DNA of 64,000 nucleotides from Thermococcus stetteri (GCF_017873335.1 NZ_JAGGKB010000002.1:1-64000); one strand, 5' to 3'; counted from the stretch's first letter, positions 1 through 10,752 are shown. Numbers and translations are program-made. Notes: generated by a model not told the origin, from the letters alone.

Positions 1-60
1 CCAGCTTGTTAGAAGTGCATACTCCTCTTCCGCCAGCGCTTTCGCAAAAAAGGGCTGTTA
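1..60 (-). repeat. Element directly 3' of tRNA-Ile, copy 1 (cut by window edge)
   Basis: Read on the minus strand directly after the encoded CCA of tRNA-Ile, these 60 bases align with the 72 bases after tRNA-Arg at 17060-17131. The shared core AGCGCTGGCGG is followed by AGTATGC and TAAC.AGC. Several differences fall at third codon positions if read as protein (..ALA...YA.LTS in both copies), which hints at a coding origin, but no start codon or full gene is visible. The function is not known to me. Candidate roles are a processing or termination signal, or the remnant of a gene once joined to a tRNA-targeted integrative element. Confidence 0.5.
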
Positions 61-138
61 TGGTGGGCCCGCGGGGATTCGAACCCCGGACCTCCCGCTT
101 ATCAGGCGGGCGCTCTGACCAGGCTGAGCCACGGGCCC
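61..138 (-). tRNA. tRNA-Ile (GAT)
   Basis: The minus strand folds into a full cloverleaf: acceptor GGGCCCG pairs with CGGGCCC, the anticodon stem CCCGC/GCGGG encloses loop CTGATAA (anticodon GAT), and the T arm carries GGTTCGAATCC. The CCA end is encoded at 61-63. It lies 11 bases after tRNA-Glu and is probably co-transcribed with it from the promoter near 255. No intron is seen. Confidence 0.95.
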
Positions 139-149
139 GAGAGAAATTC

Positions 150-227
150 TGGTGCCCCGGCCGGGATTTGAACCCGGGTCGCGGGATCGAGAGTCCCGCA
201 TGATTGACCGGGCTACACCACCGGGGC
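150..227 (-). tRNA. tRNA-Glu (CTC)
   Basis: Minus-strand cloverleaf with acceptor GCCCCGG/CCGGGGC, anticodon loop CTCTCGA (anticodon CTC), T loop GTTCAAATC and encoded CCA at 150-152. A TATA box, GTTTATAAA on the minus strand near 253-261, lies about 30 bases ahead of the tRNA 5' end. This promoter probably drives Glu and Ile as one transcript. Confidence 0.95.
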
Positions 228-639
228 GCGTCCGAGATTAGAGCAGAGGGAGGGTTTATAAACTTTTCGGCCCCCTTGGTTTAAAGTTGTCAACTCAGTG
301 AGGGTATGTTGATGTCCCTTAACTTAATGTTCTATTTTGCGTATTTTAATTTAACTTTAATTTTATATCATTTTGCATTTATTCTTCTTTGGATACTATT
401 GTGGGCCCTAATTGTTACTTTATGTTGGATCAGTATGTACAAATATGTCAGTTTTCCTTATTGAAGAATTTTCACAGTGCTATTTAGTGTTCGGTTTGTA
501 TTGAAAAAATGTATGAAATTGTGGATGTTCTCTTTGAAGTTTTGAATAATACACAATGTTGCGCAAGACTTATAACCAATGGACTAAGACAAATAGAGAT
601 GCCCACGTAGGGGCATTCAAGTACTTGGAGGTGTTGTAG
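228..639. promoter_or_regulatory. AT-rich intergenic region with divergent promoters
   Basis: This region of more than 400 bases is much richer in A and T than its surroundings and shows no convincing gene. It holds the tRNA promoter near 255 (minus). For the subtilisin gene (plus) there is a TATA-like ACTTATAACC at 568-577, then a probable start near 600. The resulting leader of about 40 bases contains a small hairpin, ATGCCC/GGGCAT at 599-616, and the ribosome site GGAGGTG at 627-633. Confidence 0.5.
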
Positions 640-2640
<2,001 letters not shown>

Positions 2641-2684
2641 AGTCTTTTTAACTCCCTCTTCTTTTCTTCCTTGAGGTGGTTGGG

Positions 2685-4439
2685 ATGAGAAGGGTTCTTG
2701 CTGCCATACTGATTGTGGGCTTTATGCTCTCGCTTATCTCTTCACCTCTCGTTGTTTCGGCTGAAATCAGGCCTTATGTATATGAACCGACTGTTCCAGA
2801 TACGGCCTTCTCGGTTATCGCCCTCTACAAGACTGGTGATTATGATAAAGTCCTAGAGGGCTGTGAGTGGCTGATGGCCATTAGGACGCCCTTCGACTCC
2901 TGGGGCTACGCATACGGCGAGGATCACGAGGCGAAGTACACCGCCATGGCAATAATGGCCCTTATCAGGGGAGAGAGCATAGCCAACGGCAGGTATAAGG
3001 ATGTTATCAACAGCGCCGCCTACTGGCTCATATACAAACAGAAAACCGATGGGTCTTGGAACGACTACCTCGATGCCGCTATGGCAGCTATAGCTCTAAA
3101 AGAGCTCCTCAAGAGCAAATACGTTGAAGAGAATATGACGGGACTTGAAGATCAGCTCAGGGAGGGCTTGAACCGCGCACTCGGCTGGCTTCAAGTTCAT
3201 GAACCTACAAACGACGTGGAGAGGATATTCCGCGACATCGCACTTGAAGACAGGGAAGACCTGGAGAAACTGAAAGTTGAAGGGGATCTTAAAGCTTATA
3301 GGGCTTTTGCCCTGGCGTATCTTGGGGAGAAAGTCTCTCTTGACGGGAACTTCTCATCGCCGATGACCGTTGCGATGGCCCTCTACGCTACGGGGAGCGA
3401 GGAGTACAGAGAGAAGCTCTTGGCGATGGAACACTTCGGTTTCTGGGGAAGGCTCCACTACCGCGTCCTTGACCTGCTCGACGTTTCTCAGATCAGCGGC
3501 TTTGAAGAGCTTAGAGAGATTGCTTGCCCTTACCTCAAGAAGATACCACTGACTGAGGAGTGGCAGAAAGCCGTTTACGCCCACTATTACGTCCTCTGCT
3601 CGAAGAGGCCACTCCTCCCTGAGAACTACAGCGCCCTCCTCCCCTGGCAGGTGGCCGAGGTGGTGAGGATAAAGGCCCTTCTTGGAGAGCCCTACGGTGA
3701 TGCCGTTGATTACCTCCTCTCCAGCTCCGAGAACGGAACCTGGAAGGACTTCTACAACACCGCCTACGTTCTCTGGGTTCTCAAGAGCCTCAACGTTTCC
3801 TACGACTACGAAAAGTCCCTCCGCTATCTCTCAGCCAACCTCACCTGGATGCTCAACGAAAGGGACTCGAAGACCGGAAACCCCGTCTACTACTCGATAC
3901 CGACCTACTACTTCTCTCAAGCGGCCATAGTCTTCAAACAGTTCAGGATGAATAGGGAGCTGAATGAAACTCTTAAGGTCCTAAAGGAGCGGCAGTACTC
4001 AAACGGAGCCTTCGCATATACCCACCAGTCGGTGACGGGAATAACGACAACCGCCCGCGTGGTCTGGAACCTACAGACGGCTGGGTTAACCGATACAGAC
4101 CTGTACAAGAAGGGCGTCGGCTTCCTCCGGAAGATTCTGTATGCGGAGATCCCAGAGGTAAAGCCTGAGATGGCTAACACGACGTTCCTCATGGTGAGAG
4201 ACGGAAGATACGTCGGCAACTCGACGGAGAAGGTCGATACAGCTGGGCTTGACGGGTACGTTGCAATATATCCATCAAAGAACCCGCTGATGATAAAGGC
4301 CGTTGCAGTGAAGGGCTTTAGTGCAGAGAGCCCGTGGAGGGAGGATAGGATCAAGTATGCAGTCGCTATAACGGTTGTCGGAGTACTCTTCCTGGCAATG
4401 TATGGCGTCATCTGGTTCGAGAACCGGCGCAGGAAGTGA
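2685..4439 (+). CDS. Membrane-anchored alpha/alpha-toroid (prenyltransferase-repeat) surface protein
   Basis: Protein of 584 residues with an N-terminal signal peptide ending near VVSA and one C-terminal membrane helix before a basic tail (ENRRRK), so the bulk should face outside the cell. It carries repeats of the prenyltransferase/squalene-cyclase toroid type: FDSWGYAYG, TDGSWNDY, ENGTWKDF and SNGAFAYT, each followed by an alanine-rich helix. No catalytic Asp cluster of a terpene cyclase is evident, so I infer a binding or structural role. The start at 2685 uses GAGGTGG; an upstream GTG at 2676 is less likely because it overlaps that site. A second protein of this fold is encoded at 30793-33039. 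Confidence 0.8.
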   Translation: MRRVLAAILIVGFMLSLISSPLVVSAEIRPYVYEPTVPDTAFSVIALYKTGDYDKVLEGCEWLMAIRTPFDSWGYAYGEDHEAKYTAMAIMALIRGESIANGRYKDVINSAAYWLIYKQKTDGSWNDYLDAAMAAIALKELLKSKYVEENMTGLEDQLREGLNRALGWLQVHEPTNDVERIFRDIALEDREDLEKLKVEGDLKAYRAFALAYLGEKVSLDGNFSSPMTVAMALYATGSEEYREKLLAMEHFGFWGRLHYRVLDLLDVSQISGFEELREIACPYLKKIPLTEEWQKAVYAHYYVLCSKRPLLPENYSALLPWQVAEVVRIKALLGEPYGDAVDYLLSSSENGTWKDFYNTAYVLWVLKSLNVSYDYEKSLRYLSANLTWMLNERDSKTGNPVYYSIPTYYFSQAAIVFKQFRMNRELNETLKVLKERQYSNGAFAYTHQSVTGITTTARVVWNLQTAGLTDTDLYKKGVGFLRKILYAEIPEVKPEMANTTFLMVRDGRYVGNSTEKVDTAGLDGYVAIYPSKNPLMIKAVAVKGFSAESPWREDRIKYAVAITVVGVLFLAMYGVIWFENRRRK

Positions 4440-5078
4440 GGAACTTTTCTTTTATCCACTCAACCCTTCTTATCACGAACTCCCTCAGGAACTCTTCTGG
4501 GAATGGAGTTTTCCTTCCACTCAGGTTATGCCCTATAGATTTTAAGGGCCTCCTCGTCCCCGATTTGCTCCAGCGTTCTCAAAACATCGTCTTTCTTGAG
4601 ACTTGAGCCGTTGAGGTGTGCAATGAGGCGCGCCACCTCTCCGGCTTGGATGTGAATCATCTTTGGTGTTTCCCCTGAACCTCTCTAGGCCGTTAATAAT
4701 CCCTTCGAGCCTCACCGGGAGGACTTCACTGACAGAATACCTGGGAAGATACTCCAAAATCTCATTGCCCAGGATAACAATGTGGTTCTCCCTGAAGTCG
4801 GCCTGGTAGATCGTGAGGAACTTGTATGGGTAGCCGAGCCTCAGCGGATCCCTTAAGTTTGAGAGCCATTCCCATGCGATATCGACTTCAACGGGATTTA
4901 AATGAGCCGAGCACTCTTCGAGAACAGGCTTAATTTGGGAAATAACGGTGTCTGGATCGGCGTTGTCTTCAAGAACTATGAAGAAGTCAACGTCGCTTAT
5001 TCCGGGAAGGAAATCTTCTCTCACGAGGGAGCCGTAGAGAATGAGAGAATAGAGGCCGGGAACCCGGCCGATTCTCAT
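4408..5078 (-). pseudogene. Nucleotidyltransferase-domain gene broken by two frameshifts
   Basis: The N-terminal part encodes a minimal nucleotidyltransferase fold (LILYGSLVRE, then GISDVDFF with the metal-binding D-x-D, and EVDIAW). The frame is lost near 4660, where one extra base (ACCAAAG instead of ACCAAG) moves the reading from ..RFRGNTK into nonsense. The next frame restores GEVARLIAHLNGS..EEALKIYRA. A second extra base near 4527 (GCATAACC instead of GCATACC) shifts it again to YLSGRKTPFPEEF..RVEWIKEKF. The fact that both continuations read as good protein supports one ancestral gene of about 220 codons. Start and 3' end are approximate; the tail overlaps the convergent toroid gene. It follows bpsA closely. 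Sequencing error is the alternative explanation. Confidence 0.75.
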
Positions 5079-5097
5079 TCTAATGCACTCGACCAGC

Positions 5098-6153
5098 TCA
5101 GGTAGTTGATGCTTCCTCGTCGTTGTAGAGCTCGTCTCCAACGGTTATCTCCTCCTCGAAGCCCCTGGAGCCTTCGAGGGTCTGTATCCTGAACATGTAG
5201 CTCTTGTACCAGTTGTAGCTCGGCATGACCTTTATCGGGAGCAGTCTCCAGGCCCTCGTCTCCTCGACGTAGCCCCAGTTCACGTACTCGTTGAAGTTCC
5301 TGATGATGTCGGTAATGACGACGCCGAACTCGTTGAGGAGAACCCTCTGTATGTCCCTCCACTTGTCGAGAGAGCTCTCGCGCCTCGTTATTCCAAAGTA
5401 GCCGGTGCAGCCGGGCCCCTTGAGGGTCGCTATGCCCCTTCCAACGAAGGAGCGGATGGCGTGGACGGTCTCGGGTGGATCCGTGATGAAGGTGTCGAAC
5501 TTGTGGAGCGCATAGTCCGGAAGGGGCTTCCTGAGGTCGAAGGTGAATATCTCGATGTTCTCATAGCCTATCTCGTCGGCGGCCTTCTCTATGAAGTTCG
5601 TGAGCCTCTCGTCTATGTCGAGGACGGCTATCCTCTTCGGGAGCCCGCTGAGCATCAAGGCGACGCTGGTGAGGTCGTCATCCCCGAGAACGAAGACCTC
5701 CTTGTTCTCGAGGTCGCCCCTGCTGTGCATGAGGGCAACCTTGGCGACTGTTGTCTCGGGAGTAACGTAGGCCTGGTCGAACTGGTGCACCGGCTCTGGC
5801 CTGTCCTTGGTTATCTCCTTGAACTCCTCGAGGAGCTCGGAGAAGGCGTCTATCTCAACCGTCCTTCCCTGGCAGTGGGAGCAGGTGTAGTCTGCCCTCG
5901 GCCCGATTCCATACTTCTCCACCAGCTCCTTGCCCTTCCTCGTGAGGATCACCTGGTTGTTATCAAAGGCCACGTAGCCGAGCTCGTAGAGGGCAGTAAC
6001 CACCGCAACGACGAGCGGAAGCGGCTCCTCGCTGAGGTCGACGATGCGCCACACGTCACCGCTCGCCTGGATGGCGCTCAGAACGTTCTCAACGGTTCTC
6101 TCATAGACCGGGATGCTGGTCTTCTCCTTGACCCTCTCAACTATCTCCCTCAT
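5098..6153 (-). CDS. bpsA: N4-bis(aminopropyl)spermidine synthase
   Basis: Makes the branched polyamine N4-bis(aminopropyl)spermidine by adding two aminopropyl groups, from decarboxylated S-adenosylmethionine, to spermidine; in Thermococcus this supports growth at the highest temperatures. The 351 residues match the family length. An N-terminal winged-helix-like domain (1-120, with a CSHC motif at 91-94) precedes a Rossmann aminopropyltransferase domain. LGDDDLTS contains D159, the residue assigned as catalytic base in the T. kodakarensis enzyme, and TDPPET is the substrate loop. ATG 6153 lies 7 bases after GGAGGT; a GTG nine bases upstream overlaps that site and is unlikely. The nucleotidyltransferase remnant lies just downstream. 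Confidence 0.95.
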   Translation of the reverse strand: MREIVERVKEKTSIPVYERTVENVLSAIQASGDVWRIVDLSEEPLPLVVAVVTALYELGYVAFDNNQVILTRKGKELVEKYGIGPRADYTCSHCQGRTVEIDAFSELLEEFKEITKDRPEPVHQFDQAYVTPETTVAKVALMHSRGDLENKEVFVLGDDDLTSVALMLSGLPKRIAVLDIDERLTNFIEKAADEIGYENIEIFTFDLRKPLPDYALHKFDTFITDPPETVHAIRSFVGRGIATLKGPGCTGYFGITRRESSLDKWRDIQRVLLNEFGVVITDIIRNFNEYVNWGYVEETRAWRLLPIKVMPSYNWYKSYMFRIQTLEGSRGFEEEITVGDELYNDEEASTT

Positions 6154-6261
6154 CTCACGCACCTCCAGAAGGATTTTCGGTTCGTAAAGGGAGCTCGTAA
6201 AAGCCCCTTTTAAGGGTTTTCCCGCCGGCAGATTTTAAAGTTCAGTCCTGAATTTAACCCC

Positions 6262-7002
6262 ATGCTGAAGCCTGCTGGAGAAGACTTCGTGAAGAGGTAC
6301 CGCTTGGAATACAACCTTGAGGCACTTGAACTGGTTAGGAAAGACATTGGTGATACCTCTTACTCCCGCCTAAAGGCCCTGATAGAGTACCGCCTGACTG
6401 GAAAAGAGTTCGACCGTTCTCCAACGGAGGTCAAGGTTGCCCTTGCTTTCTCCGCTGGCTCCGACAGTACTGCTACATTGGAGATACTCCGCTGGGCCAG
6501 TTTCGATGTAGTCCCTGTAACGGTTAAACTTCCCCAAATGGGTGAAAAGGCAATTGAAAAGGCCCGGAGCTATGGTGCAGTTTTCATCGAGGTTCCGGAG
6601 TACTTGGACGTTATACGGCCCCAGATTGAGAAGGGCGCTCCAATCTGCGGCAGATGCCACTCCCTGGTCATGGATGCCGTCGAGGAGTACGCCAGAGAGA
6701 ACGGGATAAAAATCGTCGCCTCTGGAGACATGCTCAGCTCCGGCTTGATATCGATTTACCGAAAAGATGATCTCGTAATCCTCAACCTTCCGGCCTTTCT
6801 GGCACTGGACAAGGCTGAGATAATCGAGATTATTGGAGGGGATTACGATCTCAAGTTCGGCTGCCCACTCCTCTGGGAGCTCTTCAGGAAGGCCCCCTCA
6901 ACGAAGAGGCTCTCCATCCAAAGGGTTCTGAGGGAGACGAGGGCAAGGGCCCTAACGCCCGAGATGGCCAAGAAATTAATCCTCGACATACTCTCCCGCT
7001 GA
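6262..7002 (+). CDS. PP-loop ATP pyrophosphatase superfamily protein
   Basis: Protein of 246 residues with the PP-loop motif SAGSDSTATLEIL at about 69-81, which binds ATP to adenylate a substrate in tRNA thiolation, lysidine, queuosine-type or NAD pathways. A CGRCH motif near 130 and a later Cys (FGCPLL) could bind a metal or a sulfur carrier. The C-terminal part (LFRKAPSTKRLSIQRVLRE) resembles the tail of PP-loop proteins of the ThiI/TtuA class, but I cannot assign a substrate. It is divergent from bpsA, with a 108-base gap holding TATA-like AGATTTTAAAG at 6231-6241. Confidence 0.7.
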   Translation: MLKPAGEDFVKRYRLEYNLEALELVRKDIGDTSYSRLKALIEYRLTGKEFDRSPTEVKVALAFSAGSDSTATLEILRWASFDVVPVTVKLPQMGEKAIEKARSYGAVFIEVPEYLDVIRPQIEKGAPICGRCHSLVMDAVEEYARENGIKIVASGDMLSSGLISIYRKDDLVILNLPAFLALDKAEIIEIIGGDYDLKFGCPLLWELFRKAPSTKRLSIQRVLRETRARALTPEMAKKLILDILSR

Positions 7003-7064
7003 ATACCCATCTCTGTCCCAAAAGGTTTAAATGTGTATTCTCTGAGGCTCTCCAGGTGGTGTTG

Positions 7065-7598
7065 ATGGTCACGAAAGAGGAAGTTGAGAAGGTCGTTAAG
7101 TCCATAGTTGATGAGAAGTTCATACGCTCAATCGAGGTTGATGAGAAGGGCAACGTTACGGTTACGCTGGCAAAGGACACCCCCGATATTGACAACGTCC
7201 TGATAAAGCTCCACTCGGAGATCGGGAAGCTCGATGGCGTCGGGCTGATAACCATAAACCGCGAGAGGGGGACCCAGGAAACAGGGGAGAACGTACAGCT
7301 CACGGAAGAGGTCATCCTTGAGAAGCTCAAGGAGGTCATCGACCCCGAGATAGGCATCGACGTTGTCAACCTCGGTCTCATATACGAGCTCGAGATAAAG
7401 CCCGACAACACCGTGTACGTTAAAATGACGATGACCACCCCCGGCTGCCCGCTCACGATGTGGATTCTGAGGGCCGTTGAGGACAAGATACTCGAGATTC
7501 CGGGAGTTAAGGACGCTGAGATCGAGCTTACCTTCGACCCGCCCTGGACCCCCGACAGGATAAGCCCGGAGTACAAGAAGAAGCTGGGCCTCTACTGA
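7065..7598 (+). CDS. MIP18/SufT-family Fe-S assembly protein (DUF59) with extra N-terminal FSCA-like domain
   Basis: Protein of 177 residues. The C-terminal half (about 80-175) is a MIP18/DUF59 domain with IDPEIGIDVVNLGLIY and the TTPGCPL loop that carries the conserved Cys; such proteins assist Fe-S cluster insertion. The N-terminal half (EEVEKVVKSIVDEKF.. GNVTVTLAKDTPDID) reads like a second degenerate domain of the same fold, so it may be a tandem duplication. ATG 7065 is chosen because AGGTGGTG lies just upstream; in-frame GTG and TTG codons overlap that site. A TATA-like TTTAAAT lies at 7026-7032. The ferredoxin gene follows. Confidence 0.85.
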   Translation: MVTKEEVEKVVKSIVDEKFIRSIEVDEKGNVTVTLAKDTPDIDNVLIKLHSEIGKLDGVGLITINRERGTQETGENVQLTEEVILEKLKEVIDPEIGIDVVNLGLIYELEIKPDNTVYVKMTMTTPGCPLTMWILRAVEDKILEIPGVKDAEIELTFDPPWTPDRISPEYKKKLGLY

Positions 7599-7722
7599 CC
7601 CACTCCGCTTCTTTTTGTTCATTAAAGGACTTTTCGGAGGCAGTTTATCCCCTTTTAACCCACCAGCTGGTTTCTCCCCTACGAAAACTTTATATTCGTC
7701 ATCGTTTATTTAAACCCGGTGA

Positions 7723-7920
<198 letters not shown>

Positions 7921-8010
7921 AGATCCTTCTTTTTCTTCCCATTGTTCCCGTCTTCAGAAGTTGCTTCATAACTGGTTTTATCTCGGTGTGAAACAGAAAA
8001 AAAGACAGGC

Positions 8011-9183
8011 TCAATCGAGCGTTAAATTGAACGTCTTTGCCTGCTCCAAAACATACTCCCTTATCTCCCTTGCCTTTGGAAGTTCAGCGACGATTTCACC
8101 GTTCTCGATGAGGGGCTTTAGGAGAGGTTCAACTTTTGCACCGCAGATTGGACAGCGCTCGAGCTTTTTATCCGCTGGAACCCTGTGGTAGTGGCCGTTC
8201 TCGCAGCGGTATATCTGCTTCCTTCCGCTCAGCTTCCCGCGCTTCGTTATCGGTTTTCCTTCCACCTCAACTATATCCAATGAGAAGTCCACTGGTTTGG
8301 CGCTCGCTATTGATGAGCCCACGCCGAAGGCATCTGCAACGTCCGCAAGCTCCTTAAGACTTTCTTCGTCGAGGCCGCCACTGAGGAAGATTTTAACGTG
8401 TTTGTAGCCCCTTAAATCCAGCTCCCAGCGGACTTCTTCGACGATCCTCTTGAAGTTGCCCCTCCTTGAACCAGGTGTGTCAAGCCTTACTGCGTTGAGC
8501 CTCTCTCCGAGGGCCTCTGCCGCCATCAAAGCTTCGAACTTCTCGTCGCAGAGGGTATCCACCAAAGCCGTCCTCGGGACCTCTGGCGGCATGACCTCGT
8601 CGTAGTACTTCCAGGCCTTCACTTGGTCTCCAACTGTCAAGATTAGCGCATGCGGCATCGTCCCGACGGCCTTCTCGCCGATCATCTCAGCTCCAAGAAC
8701 ACCGGAGACGCCGTCACACCCACCTATGAATGCGGAGCGGTCTATCATTGGTGCTATCGCAGGGTGCATGTGTCTTATCCCGAAGGAGTAGACGGGCTTG
8801 AACTTGGCCGCTATCTTGACCCTCAGCGCGGCCGTCGCTATTCCGCTTGCCTGGCTGAGCATTCCGAGCAGGGCTGTCTCGTAGATGCCGAACTCGTCGT
8901 AATAGCCCTCTATCTGGAGAACCGGCTCGTAGGGATGGAATATCGTACCTTCAGGCATTGCATAGACGTTCACCGGAAGGCCCTCGAGGAGCTTCGCGAC
9001 CTCTTCTATTCCCGCAAGAACGCCCCACTTCCAGCCGTAGGGGAGGGAAGTCGTTGTCACGTCGGCGAAGACCCTCTTCTTTATCCCCTTCTCGTGGAGG
9101 ATCTTCTGAGTTCTGATGAAGTAAACGTCGGTCGTTTTGCCCGCTTTAATGTCATCTTCGTGGGCAATGTAGAAATCGCGCAT
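8011..9183 (-). CDS. Nicotinate phosphoribosyltransferase with C-terminal zinc ribbon
   Basis: Converts nicotinate and PRPP to nicotinate mononucleotide in NAD salvage. The 390 residues start with MRDFYIAHEDDIKAG and contain the family motifs FGIRHMHPAIAPM, RLDTPGSRRGNF (PRPP binding) and IFLSGGLDE. The C-terminus has a Cys pair (YRCENGHYHRV..RCPICGAKV) likely to bind zinc. ATG 9183 follows GGGTGA; the longer frame upstream lacks a ribosome site. The 5' region has TATA-like CTTAAATC and a small palindrome CGAAT-CGTT-ATTCG at 9194-9207. A nicotinamidase at 48618 would supply its substrate. Confidence 0.92.
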   Translation of the reverse strand: MRDFYIAHEDDIKAGKTTDVYFIRTQKILHEKGIKKRVFADVTTTSLPYGWKWGVLAGIEEVAKLLEGLPVNVYAMPEGTIFHPYEPVLQIEGYYDEFGIYETALLGMLSQASGIATAALRVKIAAKFKPVYSFGIRHMHPAIAPMIDRSAFIGGCDGVSGVLGAEMIGEKAVGTMPHALILTVGDQVKAWKYYDEVMPPEVPRTALVDTLCDEKFEALMAAEALGERLNAVRLDTPGSRRGNFKRIVEEVRWELDLRGYKHVKIFLSGGLDEESLKELADVADAFGVGSSIASAKPVDFSLDIVEVEGKPITKRGKLSGRKQIYRCENGHYHRVPADKKLERCPICGAKVEPLLKPLIENGEIVAELPKAREIREYVLEQAKTFNLTLD

Positions 9184-9229
9184 GTTCGTCACCCGAATCG
9201 TTATTCGTCCGGGTTGATTTAAGGGTTTC

Positions 9230-10132
9230 TCATCCAAGCCCGAAGGGAACCTCCGCAGCTTCCCCCTTCTCGATTTTGTGGAGCTCCCTCCTGTAAGCCT
9301 CAAGGGGCCTGTCCTCAACCCCTATGTAGCGGGCGAAGGTCTTCGGGGTTTTCTCAAGCTCCGAGAAGAACTCGGGATAGCGCTTATCCCTGACTATGTG
9401 GTGGTCGAGGATTATCTCGGCGCCGGTTTCCCTGATTATTTCGTTGAGGTTCTTTATGCCAGTTTCCCACGAACCAGCGGCTCTCGGGCCGAGGTATGTG
9501 GGTGGCCCGCCGGTTATGAGCAGATCCGGGTTCTTCTCGACTATCCACTCGACGGCTTTTCTGTTCAACAGCTGAATGTCGCTGGCGTGAATTATCCTCC
9601 TGCTTCCGTCGTCTATGAGAACCATGACCACGAAGCCGAGCTTAGAGCCTTCGCTTCCATGGGGAACGGCCGGTGAGAACTCAAGGGCAACTCCTCCGAG
9701 GTCGAAGCTTTTCCCATCCGCATACTCGATTTTCTTCGCTATCGGCTCAGCGTTCTTGAGAAAGGCCCAAGCCCTCTTCCTCTGGCTGAAGTTGATGTTT
9801 TCCGTCGGGTGCTTGATGAAGAGGAGCTTTCCTGAGTAAATTTCCCTCGCAAAGGCTTCGCTGGAGCTCTCGTATAGACCCTCAAAGAAGGGCGTGTGGT
9901 GGTCGTAGTGGTAGTGGGAGATCGTTACAACCTCGGCCTTTCTTGCGTAGCCCTGGAGCTTCCTCCTCATCTGCTGGAGAGCTCTCAGCTCGATCTCCGC
10001 AGGCGGGAGGCCGTAGCGCTTCGGGCCGAGTGCGACGCCGGGATCGATGAGGATCTTCACTCCAGATGCTTCCATGAAGGTCGCTAAACTCCTCACGCCG
10101 AGGCTTTCCGATGCGAGGGGGATTACGCGCAT
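9230..10132 (-). CDS. UPF0282-type metallo-beta-lactamase-fold protein
   Basis: Predicted metal hydrolase of 300 residues, function unknown. HYHYDHHTPF gives the metallo-beta-lactamase HxHxDH signature, IIHASDIQL a further metal ligand and ILDHHIVRD the C-terminal His. The N-terminus MRVIPLASESLGVRSLATF is typical of the UPF0282 group. ATG 10132 follows GGAGGTG; the GTG nine bases upstream overlaps it. A TATA-like AAATTTAAAT lies near 10169-10180 on the minus strand. It ends 46 bases ahead of the nicotinate phosphoribosyltransferase start and may be co-transcribed with it. Confidence 0.85.
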   Translation of the reverse strand: MRVIPLASESLGVRSLATFMEASGVKILIDPGVALGPKRYGLPPAEIELRALQQMRRKLQGYARKAEVVTISHYHYDHHTPFFEGLYESSSEAFAREIYSGKLLFIKHPTENINFSQRKRAWAFLKNAEPIAKKIEYADGKSFDLGGVALEFSPAVPHGSEGSKLGFVVMVLIDDGSRRIIHASDIQLLNRKAVEWIVEKNPDLLITGGPPTYLGPRAAGSWETGIKNLNEIIRETGAEIILDHHIVRDKRYPEFFSELEKTPKTFARYIGVEDRPLEAYRRELHKIEKGEAAEVPFGLG

Positions 10133-10460
10133 GGTGTTCACCTCCTTGGTGCTTGTACACCATAAGATTTAAATTTCTGCCCATAAATAACACACGAGGG
10201 CAGTGTTATGGGTGTTCTCAGGGCAGCGGCCTGTTCCAATAGTGATAATGTTCCTCCTTACGAGTATTGTGGGCCACAACACAGGCAGGCTGAGGGATAT
10301 TCCCCTCGTTGGTCCCTCTTGGGATGACCTAACAACACGCGCCATTGATGGTACCTATGAGCTCCTTGGGATTTGCTTGGGGGCTGTTTCAGTTTTAAAC
10401 GGCAATACATCGGAGTTGATAATCCCAAGTAATTCATACACTTACTTTTTTCTTCTGAAA

Positions 10461-10491
10461 GCCTCGCCCTTCAGGGCGGGGAGGAGGTCAG
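10461..10491 (+). repeat. TnpB-type element right end (solo copy A)
   Basis: These 31 bases are identical to 55269-55299 and differ at one base from 14991-15021 (minus). The core is a hairpin, GCCTCGCCCT/AGGGCGGGG, ended by AGGAGGTCAG. This is the form of the right end of IS605/IS607-type elements, which also forms the 3' end of the TnpB guide RNA scaffold. No tnpA or tnpB is next to this copy, so it is a solo end or a non-autonomous derivative. The bases just downstream (AAAGGGGAATCTGC) would be its guide if it is transcribed. Confidence 0.75.
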
Positions 10492-10496
10492 AAAGG

Positions 10497-10752
10497 GGAA
10501 TCTGCTGGAGGTATCGGTTCGGACTACATTGACTTGGACGGGTACTGCCCGATGTTTCTGGATTCAAAGAACGACTGTGTGGTGAAGATAAGAAGGTTCA
10601 AAAACTACTCTTCTTTAAGCGAATTCTATGCCCACAATGGTGTAAGGTGGTATAGCATAACCTTTTCAGGTTTCCCGAGCTCAGGTATGTCTCCCTGGAT
10701 GAAGTCCTTAAAGAGGAGGACCCATTGCTAAGGCATTTAAAAGGGAGTTAAC
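10497..10752 (+). pseudogene. Truncated and frameshifted unknown gene fragment
   Basis: Directly after the element end, one frame reads GSDYIDLDGYCPMFLDS..VKIRRFKNYSSLSEFYAHNG, then the likely continuation moves to another frame, RFPELRYVSLDEVLKEEDPLLRHLKGS and stop. The switch would be near 10660-10680. No start codon with a ribosome site exists; the 5' end appears to have been lost at the element boundary. The family was not recognised. The strong acidic C-terminal helix is the main reason to think it was once coding. Confidence 0.4.

Noticed and set aside
5461-6213. Open frame of 250 codons antisense to bpsA
   Set aside because: Rich in Val/Leu/Glu/Gly as expected from the complement of GC-rich codons; bpsA is certain.
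10203-10532. 109-codon frame running through the TnpB-type end
   Set aside because: It contains the hairpin in its C-terminal part and lacks a ribosome site; at most a remnant.
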